A stretch of DNA of 64,000 nt, from the NCBI RefSeq assembly GCF_900108095.1, contig NZ_FNWL01000002.1:664748-728747 (forward strand), given 5' to 3'. This DNA is from Natronorubrum sediminis (GTDB taxonomy: Archaea > Halobacteriota > Halobacteria > Halobacteriales > Natrialbaceae). Every line of letters starts with the position of its first letter. The first letter of the stretch is position 1. Below the pieces are notes generated by a model that saw only the letters and a list, made by a program, of their open reading frames with translations, ran no database searches and was not told the origin of the DNA. This document shows, piece by piece, positions 43,193 to 51,565 of this stretch. Made by a program: the position numbers and the translations under genes.

Positions 43193-43891
43193 ATGGGAAC
43201 GAACGAAGATCGCGACGCTGGCGTTCACACGCTGCCGCTTACGGTCGAGTACGGTGGTCGAACCATCACGATCACACCGACGGTCGTCGAAACCGAGCGC
43301 GGCCTCGTCCTGATCGACGTCGGACCGAGTGGCGCACTCGAGGGGCTCCGGACCCACCTCACCTCGCTCGGTTACGACCTCACGGACATCTGGCTCGTCC
43401 TCCTCACGCACCACGACGGCGATCACGCCGGCGGACTCGCAGAACTCCTCGAGCGCGTCGACGCGGTCGTCGCGACCCACCGCGAAGAAGCGCCGTACGT
43501 CCGCGGCGACCGGATGCCGATCAAGAGCGACGGCGATCGCTACCCACCGGTGCCAGTCGACCTCGAGTTGACGGACAGCGTCCGGATCCCGACGCTCGCG
43601 GGCCCGATGGAGTGTCTCGCGACACCCGGCCACACGCCGGGCCACCTCTCGATCCACCTGCCGGAGGGGAACCTCCTCATCGCCGGCGATGCGCTCGTCG
43701 CAGACGGTGACGACCCACTTTCCGGTCCGAAGCCCGAGTTCACCCCCGATATGGACCGAGCGCTCGAGTCCGTGTCACAGCTCGCAGCGCTCGAGATCGA
43801 TCACGTCGTGTGCTATCACGGTGGATACGTCGATCACGGTTCTGCACAAATACGAGAGATCGTCGACAGTCACACCGGCCACGACCGCTGA
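43193..43891 (+). CDS. Metallo-beta-lactamase-fold hydrolase
   Basis: 232 residues from the ATG at 43193; longer frames begin with TTG upstream but have no family support. The metal motif is LTHHDGDHAGG (HxDxDH variant), followed by ATPGHTPGHLS, AGDALV and a final CYHGG. This arrangement occurs in lactonase- and glyoxalase II-like members, which hydrolyse esters, lactones or thioesters. Its divergent position, about 140 bases from the terpene-synthase-like gene, may indicate shared regulation but a functional link is unproven. Confidence 0.88.
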   Translation: MGTNEDRDAGVHTLPLTVEYGGRTITITPTVVETERGLVLIDVGPSGALEGLRTHLTSLGYDLTDIWLVLLTHHDGDHAGGLAELLERVDAVVATHREEAPYVRGDRMPIKSDGDRYPPVPVDLELTDSVRIPTLAGPMECLATPGHTPGHLSIHLPEGNLLIAGDALVADGDDPLSGPKPEFTPDMDRALESVSQLAALEIDHVVCYHGGYVDHGSAQIREIVDSHTGHDR

Positions 43892-43968
43892 GACGACTGA
43901 AATCAGTGTCCTCTTCGTAGGTGTGCGAAACGGAATTCTCATCGGGCTCGAGTGCCAATCGACGGACA

Positions 43969-44409
43969 ATGCGACTCGAACTTCGCGTCTGTCAGCACTG
44001 TCTCGACGGCGACGACGGCCACGGCGGCCAACAGAAGGCGGCACTCCTACAGGACATGGTCGGCTGTGCCGAAGTGATCCAAGAACACAAGGACGCCCTC
44101 GACCTCGAGGCCGTCCACATCCGAAAAGTCAGAGACGACGAGCAGGGCAAACCCGAGGCGTTGCCCGTCGTCGCGGCGACGATTCAGAACGATCAGATCG
44201 TGTTGAACGACACGCAACTCGTCGCCGAAGGCCAGGACAGAAACATGCTCCTCTACGCGAATCCGGACGACATTCTGACGGTGCTCGCGGGGAACGTCGA
44301 CGAGATCAGCAAGGCCGTACCCGGCGACGTCACCGTCGACCTCTCCTCGAAAGGCGCAGAGATCATCTCCGCCGCCGGTCTCGGTGCCGACCCCGAGAAA
44401 CAGCCCTGA
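43969..44409 (+). CDS. Conserved-type hypothetical protein with N-terminal CxxC
   Basis: 146 residues from the ATG at 43969 (MRLELRVCQHCLDG). An N-terminal CQHC pair could bind zinc or a metal. Alternating alpha and beta segments follow (AALLQDMVGCAEVIQEHKDALDLEAVHIRKV, NMLLYANPDDILTVLAGNVDEISKAVPGDVTVDLSSKGAEII). Only one CxxC pair and one further Cys are present, so a complete zinc finger is unlikely unless it dimerises. I do not recognise the family. It ends with an Asp/Pro/Lys tail and has typical host composition. Confidence 0.7.
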   Translation: MRLELRVCQHCLDGDDGHGGQQKAALLQDMVGCAEVIQEHKDALDLEAVHIRKVRDDEQGKPEALPVVAATIQNDQIVLNDTQLVAEGQDRNMLLYANPDDILTVLAGNVDEISKAVPGDVTVDLSSKGAEIISAAGLGADPEKQP

Positions 44410-44505
44410 TTTTGCGTCGTTCTAGCTGTACACCTCTTTTTCGAACGTCGTAGACGGCTCCTCGAGCCAGAATATCCCTCGAGAACCGTTGCCCCGCCGA
44501 AGCTC

Positions 44506-45798
44506 TCACCTCGCGCCGTAGCCGTTTCGACGGTCGCGCACGAGCAACCAGAGCGAACACAGAAACGCCACTGCGACGGCACAGGTGAGAATACCGAACG
44601 CCATTCGGTACCCGAATTCGGAGTACGCAACAGTTCCCTCGACGGTTTCGTCCATCTGGTACGCATCGAGTGCGACGCCCATGATGGCCGGGAGGACCGT
44701 CGCGCCGACGAATCCCGCGGTGTTGACCGTGGCCGTCGCAACGCCGCTGGCACCGGAGGGGTAGCGATCCTTGATGACCGACAGCGAGAGCATGGCTGCC
44801 CCGAAGAGGAATCCACAGGTGAGATACGAGAACGCGATGACGGCGAGCGGGGGCTCTCCGAAAATCGGGATCGTGCTGAACGCGACCGTCAGTAACCCGG
44901 TTCCGACGGTCATCGGCAAGAGTCGTTGCCCGCGAGCATCCGAGATCCAGCCGATTGCCGGCGGGCCGACGAGCAACCCGACCGAACCGAGGAGCGTGAA
45001 GTACGACGCCGTCGTCACGTCGAGTTCGTACACGACGACGAGATACGGAATGCCCCACAGTCCGACCAACGTCAGCACCGCCCCGTTTCCGGCGAAGAAG
45101 ATGGTGGACAAGAGCCACTGATCCACGTCACCGACGAGGGTCCGCAGGTGGTCTTTCGTCTGATCGAACGTCACCATCGGTTGCTCCGGGACGCCCGAAA
45201 TCGGCTCGAGTCCGGCGTCACTCGGTGATTGTCGAACCAGCACGTAGACGGACGCCGCGGCGATAAATCCGACGAGTGCGAGGCCGAAGATAGTTTCGCG
45301 CCAGCCGAAGACGTCCACGGAGACGGCGAGGGGCGTCGTCGAGAGAATCGCCCCGAGTCCGGCGACGCTTCCCGTAAGCCCGGTCATCGTCGCGAACTCG
45401 TCGGCGCGATACCAGTTCGCACAGAATCGGAGTATCGAGACGAAGATTACGCCACTCCCCAGGCCGATGAGCCCGCGGGCGGCGAACGCGCCCAAGTACC
45501 CGTCACTGAGGGCGAAGCCGACTGCGCCGATACTGAGTGTGAGCCCCCCGATGGAACCGACGTACCGGGGTCCGACTCGATCGGCGAGTATCCCGGTCGG
45601 AATCTGTATCGCGGCGTAAATGAGGAAAAACGAGGCGTGTAACGTACCCAGTTGGGCGGCCGTCGTCTCGAAATCGCTGGTCAACTCCTCTGACAAGACG
45701 GCCGTCGACAACCGGTGTAAGTTGACGAGTAAGAAGACGACCACGAGCGCTCCCCAGGCCAGCCACCGTCGTTTTCTCGGGTCCGACAGAACGTTCAC
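44506..45798 (-). CDS. Major facilitator superfamily transporter
   Basis: 430 residues, twelve membrane helices. An A-motif-like ADRVGPRYVGSIGG lies in the loop between helices 2 and 3, and ISDARGQRLLP in the second half. The NLHRLSTAVLSEEL N-terminus resembles bacterial sugar-phosphate/nitrate or tartrate-type MFS (ACS/NarK-like branch). Substrate unknown. The gene begins at the ATG at 45798 and is not operonic. Confidence 0.85.
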   Translation of the reverse strand: MNVLSDPRKRRWLAWGALVVVFLLVNLHRLSTAVLSEELTSDFETTAAQLGTLHASFFLIYAAIQIPTGILADRVGPRYVGSIGGLTLSIGAVGFALSDGYLGAFAARGLIGLGSGVIFVSILRFCANWYRADEFATMTGLTGSVAGLGAILSTTPLAVSVDVFGWRETIFGLALVGFIAAASVYVLVRQSPSDAGLEPISGVPEQPMVTFDQTKDHLRTLVGDVDQWLLSTIFFAGNGAVLTLVGLWGIPYLVVVYELDVTTASYFTLLGSVGLLVGPPAIGWISDARGQRLLPMTVGTGLLTVAFSTIPIFGEPPLAVIAFSYLTCGFLFGAAMLSLSVIKDRYPSGASGVATATVNTAGFVGATVLPAIMGVALDAYQMDETVEGTVAYSEFGYRMAFGILTCAVAVAFLCSLWLLVRDRRNGYGAR

Positions 45799-45980
45799 GC
45801 GTATGCCGTTTCTCGAGGGTGATGGTAAGATTTGCGAGACGAGAACGAGTGTCAGTGCACGCGTGAAGGGGAGTTACTCAGATGGACAACTCTCATCGAG
45901 GAACCCTCAGATGACAAATGCGAACGCAGTAGCTCAGCGAGAGCGAAGCGAACGGACAGGAGAATCAGCCGTCGTTCGCG

Positions 45981-46247
45981 TTAGATGCGACCGACGTTGG
46001 CGACGTCGACGCTTTCGACGCCGTCGACGTCTGCAAAGTTCTCTTCGACGGTTTCCGTTCCACCCGAGCCGTCGGGAACGATAACGGTTGGGTAGAGTGC
46101 AATCAGGCCGAACGCGACGTCTTCGCGCTCGACACCGTTGATCTTCGCGCCTTCAGGGAGGGCGCTCTCGAGGCGCTCCTGGAGGGCGTCCAGGTCGATT
46201 TCTGGGCTGTCCGGCATGACCTTGATTTTGGCAGCTACTTTCCCCAT
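45981..46247 (-). CDS. ef1b: Translation elongation factor 1-beta (aEF-1 beta)
   Basis: 88 residues: [31 protein letters not shown] and the C-terminal [18 protein letters not shown] match the archaeal nucleotide-exchange factor for aEF-1 alpha. It promotes GDP release from the elongation factor. It is the second gene of an operon with a zinc-finger micro-protein nine bases upstream, an arrangement that in Haloferax is HVO_2753/HVO_2752. Confidence 0.95.
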   Translation of the reverse strand: MGKVAAKIKVMPDSPEIDLDALQERLESALPEGAKINGVEREDVAFGLIALYPTVIVPDGSGGTETVEENFADVDGVESVDVANVGRI

Positions 46248-46256
46248 TGTAACACC

Positions 46257-46436
46257 TTATGGTCCGGTGAATCCGCAGTCGGGACACTCATAGAGGTTGC
46301 TCTGCTTTCGGCATTTCGCACAGCGGAAGATCTGTACCCCACAGTCCGGACACTTGAAGGCAGCAGCGTTCGTGCCCGAGATGTTGATCCCACAGGAGAC
46401 GCAGGATCGTGCTCGCGTTTCGTCCGTCGTACTCAT
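46257..46436 (-). CDS. Two-zinc-finger micro-protein (HVO_2753 family)
   Basis: 59 residues, read on the minus strand. Four CxxC pairs (CVSC, CPDC, CAKC, CPDC) make two zinc ribbons. The family is known from Haloferax volcanii HVO_2753, a zinc-binding micro-protein important for swarming and biofilm formation. Its ATG is at 46436 and TAA at 46257-46259. The downstream aEF-1 beta gene starts nine bases later, so the pair form an operon conserved across haloarchaea. The promoter region near 46460-46466 contains a TTAAAA-like element about 27 bases from the ATG. Confidence 0.92.
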   Translation of the reverse strand: MSTTDETRARSCVSCGINISGTNAAAFKCPDCGVQIFRCAKCRKQSNLYECPDCGFTGP

Positions 46437-46737
46437 ACCCCTTCCTTTCCGCCCACCGGTTTTAACGGTTTCTTTTGAGGAGTCCCGTGATCACCTCGAG
46501 ACCGTCGCGTGGTCGGAAGCCAGTGTGTGATAGCCAGACACACGTCGTGCGTCTGCCAGCCCTCCGCGGGCTCCCGGTAGTGTTTTCTCGCTCAGAGAAC
46601 GCGCTTCAAGTTACTTTACATACGGGTCGAAACGAGTGAGTGAGGTTCGGTTGGTGAACGCCAGACCGGACCTCTGCCTCTGACATTCTGCCGGCAACAT
46701 GCAACATTCAAAGCGGTTGGGCACCTACCGAAAGTGA
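46437..46737. other. 301-base divergent intergenic region
   Basis: Lies between the zinc-finger gene (minus) and nreA (plus). It contains a TTTTAACGG element at about 46460-46468 that reads CCGTTAAAA on the minus strand, a promoter for the zinc-finger/aEF-1 beta operon. Short inverted motifs such as GTGTGTGATAGCCAGACACAC (46531-46551) can pair over seven or so bases. I see no gene. Confidence 0.5.
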
Positions 46738-48039
46738 ATGCGCCTCGACGACTACATCGAGGACTTAGAGCCCGACGAAGAAGCCAAGCGACGCCGACTC
46801 GCGAAAGAGAAGTCCTACGCGATTACGGACCACCTCGAGGAGTTCGAGCAGCGCTTCGATCAGTCGCTGAGCGGCGACTCTCTCGTCGGCTCGACGGCCC
46901 CCTCTATCTTCGTCGGTCGGTCCAACTACCCCGATATACCGGTCGGCTTGCTCTCTCCCGTCGGCGACGAGGACGCTGCCGAGGAGTACGTCACCGACGG
47001 AAACTGGTACCAAGAAGGGTACGGAATCACGGACGTCCTCCAGCGTCGAACCAACCTGTTGAACTCGAACAAGCGGGCGAACGTGGACTCGCCGAGTATC
47101 GCGAGTCGACTCGCACCCTCGGTTCACGACACCTGGGACGGCTTCGTCGGTGTCCAACGCGAGGTCGCCATCGCCGGCCGGCCCGTCGACCTCGAGATCG
47201 GACTCGACGGTACGCCCGACCTCGGCCTCGACGCCGGAACGGACGTCGCCACGCCGCGTGGACCGCGCGCCAACGCACGCAACGCAGAGTTGCGCGAGAA
47301 CCCCTACGTTCCAAAACAGGTCAAGAAGACCTTAGAGGACGACGACTGGCAGGCACAGGGGGCGATGACATACCTCTATCGTCGCGGCTTCGACGTCTAC
47401 GACATCAACTCGATCCTCTCGGCTGGTGCGCTCGGCGAAGCGAAACAGCGGCGTCTCGTGCCGACCCGGTGGTCGATCACGGCCGTCGACGACACCGTCG
47501 GTCAGTACCTGCGCGGCCGGATCAAGAGCGAACCGAGCATCGACGAGGTGCAGGTCTGGGCGAACGAGTACATGGGGAATCGCTACTGGATCGTCCTGGC
47601 TCCCGGAAACTGGGAGTTCGAACTCGTCGAGATGAAAGCGCCGGGCAGCATCTGGAACCCCAACCCGAACGACGACATCTGGCTTCAGAGTGCGAGCGAG
47701 GGTTACGACGGGCGGACGAGTTACGTCGAGGAAACCGCCGGCGCGTACTACGCCGCACGTCTCGCCGCTTTAGAACACCTCGAGTCGATCGGTCGCCAGG
47801 CCAAGTGTCTGGTCCTCCGGGAGGTCTCCGACGACTACTGGGCACCCGTCGGCGTCTGGCAAGTCCGCGAAAGCGTCCGGAACGCGTTCGACGGAGCCTA
47901 CGGCGAAGCCGAAACCTTCCACGACGCAATCGGGGAAATTTCGACCCAGCTTCCCGTCTCCCATGCCAGACTCAGACGAAAATCGGAACTCGCTGCGGGC
48001 CTTCAGGCGAACCTTAGCGCCTTCTCGAGCGGCGAATAA
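46738..48039 (+). CDS. nreA: DNA repair protein NreA
   Basis: 433 residues from the ATG at 46738 (MRLDDYIEDLEPDEEAKRRR). It aligns in order with the archaeal NreA family: SIFVGRSNYPDIPVG at about 57-71, and EIGLDGTPDLGL followed by VATPRGPRANARNAEL. The protein ends with QANLSAFSSGE, a PIP-box-like QxxLxxF motif that binds PCNA. NreA acts in DNA-damage repair of mitomycin-type lesions. The frame at 46734-48017 is its Arg-rich shadow. Confidence 0.95.
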   Translation: MRLDDYIEDLEPDEEAKRRRLAKEKSYAITDHLEEFEQRFDQSLSGDSLVGSTAPSIFVGRSNYPDIPVGLLSPVGDEDAAEEYVTDGNWYQEGYGITDVLQRRTNLLNSNKRANVDSPSIASRLAPSVHDTWDGFVGVQREVAIAGRPVDLEIGLDGTPDLGLDAGTDVATPRGPRANARNAELRENPYVPKQVKKTLEDDDWQAQGAMTYLYRRGFDVYDINSILSAGALGEAKQRRLVPTRWSITAVDDTVGQYLRGRIKSEPSIDEVQVWANEYMGNRYWIVLAPGNWEFELVEMKAPGSIWNPNPNDDIWLQSASEGYDGRTSYVEETAGAYYAARLAALEHLESIGRQAKCLVLREVSDDYWAPVGVWQVRESVRNAFDGAYGEAETFHDAIGEISTQLPVSHARLRRKSELAAGLQANLSAFSSGE

Positions 48040-48108
48040 CTGTTCCAGCGGGCGTGGCTACCGGCGAGAACCCGAGCGTTCAAACCACTCGGCCCCCTCC
48101 AGTCGGCT

Positions 48109-48327
48109 ATGGCGCTCGCAGTTCTCAGCACCGAAGCGCTCTCTCTCGTCTCGATCTTCGTTTTACTCATAGGCGTCCCACTGTTCGTCGTCGCCGTCAT
48201 CGCGGTCGCCTCCGGCTACATTCGCTTCGACGCCGAGCGTCGTCTCGAGGAACTCGAGGAACCCGAGGAAGGTGAGGGAGGCGAGTCGTTCGAGAAGGCC
48301 GACGCTGAACGTGACGACAATTTTTGA
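48109..48327 (+). CDS. Small membrane protein with acidic tail
   Basis: 72 residues: one long hydrophobic helix (about 8-38, VSIFVLLIGVPLFVVAVIAVASGYI) preceded by a short N-terminus, then an acidic Glu-rich cytoplasmic tail (RRLEELEEPEEGEGGESFEKADAERDDNF). Coding composition is of host type and the gene lies 69 bases after nreA on the same strand. Role unknown. Confidence 0.7.
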   Translation: MALAVLSTEALSLVSIFVLLIGVPLFVVAVIAVASGYIRFDAERRLEELEEPEEGEGGESFEKADAERDDNF

Positions 48328-48374
48328 ACTCCGACGTCTCGAGAGGCCGAAAGTCACGGAAGAAACTCGAGTGC

Positions 48375-49490
48375 TCAGTCAGCGCCGTCCGAATCGGCGA
48401 CGCCTCGTTCGACACCCGCCTGTGGTTTCGGTGGGGCGCTCGGTTCGCTATCGGTCGATGAGGCTCGGGCCTCGCCCTCGAGCGACAGACGGTTGAAGAC
48501 GTTCAGTCCAGCTTTGAAGACCGCGAGTAAGACGGGACCGAGGAACAGGCCCATGATGCCGAGGAGGTAGATCCCCCCGATGACACCGACGATGACGACC
48601 GCCGGGTGGAGGCCCGATCCGCGGTCGACGAAAACCGCGCGCAGGTAGTTGTCGACCAGCGAGAGAACGGTAATTCCGTAGAGCAAGAGCAACACGGCTG
48701 GAAGTGGTCCGCTCGTCATCGCGAGGTAGCCGACGGCGGGTGCCCAGACGAGCCAGACGCCAACGGCGGGGAGGAAGGCGACCACGATCATGATCACGGT
48801 CCAGAAGGCGACGTTCGGGACGCCGAGTAAGTAGAGCCCGAGTCCGCCGAGGACACCTTCGACGAGTGCGACCAGCACGTGACTGTAAATGACGGCCCAC
48901 GTCACGGTGCTGACCTCGTCGAACAGTTCTTCGCGCACGGACGGATCGATCGGGGCGACGTCGGAGAGCCACGCGACGAGTCTGTCGCCGTCGACGAGCA
49001 GGTAGTACAGGAGGAACACGAAGACGATCAGTCCGAGCCCCATTTCGATGCTCGCGTTCAGCAAGCCGATGACCTCGAGCAGGACGAACTCGACGGCCTG
49101 GGAGAGCGACGCTTCGACTTCGGTCAAGACGGCGGTCTCGATCGCCTCGAGTTGACCGTCTTCGACGCCGAGGTCGTCGACGAGGAAGGCGAAGACGGAT
49201 TCGATCGCCTGTTCTTCGTCGAAGCCGTCCAAAAACGAGAGCACCGTGTCGAGGACGATGATGGAGATAATGAGGAGCGGGACGACGGCAGCGACGATCG
49301 CGAAGATTGTCAACGAAAGTGCGGCGGGTCGTGGGCCCATTCGCTCCGCTAATCGCTCGTAGGCCGGATGGAGAACGAATGCGAGAAGCGCAGCAGCGAG
49401 CACGTACTGGAGGAGCGGCGCGATCATCAACGTCGCGATTGCCCCGAGAACGACGAGGAGGAGGGCGAAGAACGCAGTTCGAACGTCCAT
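48375..49490 (-). CDS. AI-2E family transporter
   Basis: 371 residues from the ATG at 49490. Seven to eight hydrophobic helices, with conserved LHPAYERLAERMGPRPAALSLTIF near the N-terminus and VDNYLRAVFVDRGSGLHPAVVIVGVIGGIYLLGIMGLFLGPVLLAVF near the end, typical of the YdiK/TqsA family. In bacteria these export autoinducer-2, ions or Na+, and archaeal substrates are unknown. The start at 49490 rather than 49505 is supported by a TATA box 27 bases upstream. The C-terminus is a short disordered acidic tail. Confidence 0.9.
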   Translation of the reverse strand: MDVRTAFFALLLVVLGAIATLMIAPLLQYVLAAALLAFVLHPAYERLAERMGPRPAALSLTIFAIVAAVVPLLIISIIVLDTVLSFLDGFDEEQAIESVFAFLVDDLGVEDGQLEAIETAVLTEVEASLSQAVEFVLLEVIGLLNASIEMGLGLIVFVFLLYYLLVDGDRLVAWLSDVAPIDPSVREELFDEVSTVTWAVIYSHVLVALVEGVLGGLGLYLLGVPNVAFWTVIMIVVAFLPAVGVWLVWAPAVGYLAMTSGPLPAVLLLLYGITVLSLVDNYLRAVFVDRGSGLHPAVVIVGVIGGIYLLGIMGLFLGPVLLAVFKAGLNVFNRLSLEGEARASSTDSEPSAPPKPQAGVERGVADSDGAD

Positions 49491-49510
49491 ACCGGACAGT
49501 GGCACTGACA

Positions 49511-49519
49511 GTATATAAA
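49511..49519 (-). promoter_or_regulatory. TATA box of the AI-2E family gene
   Basis: The minus strand reads TTTATATAC, about 25-27 bases upstream of the ATG at 49490, a nearly ideal archaeal TATA element for a leaderless transcript. Confidence 0.65.
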
Positions 49520-49646
49520 TATAGACAGTACAAAATTTTGACTTATTGGGGAGATCCGATGGGGTGCTACGATGAATAACTGGGTTGGCGAAAGCGCTGG
49601 GGTTTCGCGAAGACTGCCGGAGCAGGAAGGCTGATCGCGGTACGTC

Positions 49647-50111
49647 TCAGTCCGAAACTGTCGTTTCGACCGCGTCGAAGCGCTCGAACGCCTCCTCGGT
49701 GAGTTCTCCCGTCGTCTCGAGGATGTCGTCCCACGCGTCGTTCTCCGGTGCCGTGCCGAGCAACTGCGCGATTTTCATGATCGAGACGTGGTAGACGCGT
49801 TGACGCCCCGGTTTTTCCTCCCAGACGATCACGTTGCAGGGGAAGAGGCCGCCGATTTTCATCGTCTCGTCGAGCGCTTGATTCGCAATTTCGGGGTTAC
49901 AGGCACCGAGGACGTAGTATGGGTCTCGGTCGGCGTCGACCTTCTCGTTGAGTAGTTCCGAGGGCGAGAATTCGACAGGAATGCCGAATCCCACGTCCTC
50001 ACAGACCTCGCGAACGTGTTCGATCGCCTCCTCGTGGTCCATCTCGAGAACGGCCTGTTTCTCGCCGAAGTCGTCCGGATCGATCGCTGCCGGGTCGATT
50101 GGAAGGCTCAT
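49647..50111 (-). CDS. DUF302-domain protein
   Basis: 154 residues, almost entirely one DUF302 domain (HEEAIEHVREVCEDVGFGIPVEFSPSELLNEKVDADRDPYYVLGACNPEIANQALDE to the FPCNVIVWEE strand). The domain occurs widely in bacteria and archaea, often with sulfur, redox or copper-linked genes. A Cys in ACNPE and another in FPCNVIV could form a redox pair or bind heme or metal; no such partner gene is nearby. Function not established. Confidence 0.92.
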   Translation of the reverse strand: MSLPIDPAAIDPDDFGEKQAVLEMDHEEAIEHVREVCEDVGFGIPVEFSPSELLNEKVDADRDPYYVLGACNPEIANQALDETMKIGGLFPCNVIVWEEKPGRQRVYHVSIMKIAQLLGTAPENDAWDDILETTGELTEEAFERFDAVETTVSD

Positions 50112-50521
50112 ACGACACTCATCAACGCGAACGTACTAAAGCCCCAGCGTCATCGGTTCGACACCAACCTCTCTGCCGTCGCTAGTAACAACTGAAACAG
50201 TGTGCGTCCCTTTTTGCGCCGAGCAGTTCTGAGCAGTCCGAGCAGTTCCGAGCGGTTCCGAGCAGTTCCGAGCGGTTCCGAGCAGTTCGGGGAAGATCGA
50301 GGCAAAAACCAACGCTACAAAGACTGCTCGCTCCGTTCGGTCGCTTGCGGGTACAGCGCTCGTGACTCGACCACAGCGACATCACCTCGCCCTGTGTTAT
50401 CCGCGAGTAGAGACGAAGAGGAATCGTCTTCGAACCTCCGTCCCGCCAGTATTCCGTTGTCGAGTGGAGACGAGTAATGAAAGGCCCACCTTGATGCCGT
50501 TAGACGGGGTCCGATCGGTGT
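50112..50521. other. 410-base intergenic region with 10-base tandem repeat
   Basis: No gene supported. The main item is a seven-unit tandem repeat at 50221-50289. Downstream of it, a stretch around 50300-50520 has composition close to coding DNA but only short frames in all phases. It may hold a promoter for the alpha/beta hydrolase, although no clear TATA box is visible near 50495. Confidence 0.5.
50221..50289. repeat. Seven tandem copies of a 10-base unit GAGCAGTTCC
   Basis: Units begin at 50221, 50231, 50240, 50250, 50260, 50270 and 50280; the second is one base short and two copies carry GAGCGG instead of GAGCAG. The array is not coding in any convincing frame. Such arrays may be slippage products, protein-binding arrays or protein-coding remnants; it has no counterpart elsewhere in the window. 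Confidence 0.85.
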
Positions 50522-51325
50522 ATGACTTCCATCGAAGTAGAAGACGGCGTCGAGGTGTTCGTGCGTGATATGGGTATGGGCGACCCAATCGTCTTCCTGC
50601 ACGGATGGCCGCTCGACCACCGAATGTTCGAGTACCAGTACCAGTACCTCCTCGACGAGGGCTTTCGCTGTATCGGTATCGACCTTCGAGGTTTCGGCGA
50701 GTCAGATAAACCGTACGGCGACTACAGCTACGACCGCTTCGCCGACGACGTGCGCGCGGTTCTCGACGAACTAGACGTCGAGGGAGTGACGCTAGCGGGG
50801 TTCTCGATGGGCGGCGCTACTGCGACTCACTACATGAGTCGCCACGACGAGGCCTACGTCGATAAACTCGCATTGTTGGGTGCTGCAAGTCCGGTTATCA
50901 CCGAGAAACCGGACTTCCCCGAGGGCCTCGACGAAGCAGAGGTGAACCCGCTTATCGAGGGTGCACGGACCGACCGAGCAAAGATGAACGCCGACTTCGA
51001 CGAAATGCTGTTCTACACGGACCAGAGTGAGGAAATGATGAACTGGATCTGGAGCCTCGGAATGAAGGCGTCCGGGCAGGCGACGGTCGCCTCCGCCAAG
51101 ACCTGGCGTGATGCTGACCTCCGGCCAGACATGAACGACATCACCGTCCCGACGAAGGTGTATCACGGCGTCCACGACGAAGTCACCCCTATCGAGACCA
51201 CCGGAGAGATACTCACAGAGGGGATCCAGAATGCCGAACTGGTGCGATTCGAAAATAGCGGTCACGGCCTCGTCGCCGACGAAACGGAGAAAATCAACGA
51301 AGAGCTGGCTACTTTCGCCAACTGA
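50522..51325 (+). CDS. Alpha/beta hydrolase (non-heme chloroperoxidase/esterase-like)
   Basis: 267 residues. HGWPLDHRMF (oxyanion-hole region, about 27-36), the nucleophile elbow GFSMGG with Ser95, an Asp in the VHDEVTPIE loop (about 222) and His in ENSGHGLVADE (about 249) complete the triad. Members include esterases, chloroperoxidase-like perhydrolases and lactonases. The start at 50522 gives the usual short N-terminus. Confidence 0.9.
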   Translation: MTSIEVEDGVEVFVRDMGMGDPIVFLHGWPLDHRMFEYQYQYLLDEGFRCIGIDLRGFGESDKPYGDYSYDRFADDVRAVLDELDVEGVTLAGFSMGGATATHYMSRHDEAYVDKLALLGAASPVITEKPDFPEGLDEAEVNPLIEGARTDRAKMNADFDEMLFYTDQSEEMMNWIWSLGMKASGQATVASAKTWRDADLRPDMNDITVPTKVYHGVHDEVTPIETTGEILTEGIQNAELVRFENSGHGLVADETEKINEELATFAN

Positions 51326-51565
51326 CTGAACGGACGGAAACAACCACCGGTGTTTTTCGCGGACTAACTGATAGATTCGACTACTACGCTCGGGGCTTTC
51401 GAAAACAACGGGTGAACGGATGCCTTCTTGCCAGAGCACTGTTCTTAGCAACTATCAGCGTGAAAATCACTCCACAGATAGCCGTCTGGTCTGTCCCGTC
51501 CGGTCGTCGAATCGCCGTAATAGGAACGAGAGCAATTCTCCGACACCCCGGGACGTGGCCACTCC

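Noticed and set aside
46531-46551. Possible hairpin RNA upstream of nreA
   Set aside because: Only a short imperfect stem of about seven bases; not enough for a riboswitch or small RNA claim.
46734-48017. 427-residue plus-strand open frame overlapping nreA
   Set aside because: Arg-rich composition and no family; it is the shifted-frame shadow of nreA, whose own frame has clear conserved motifs.
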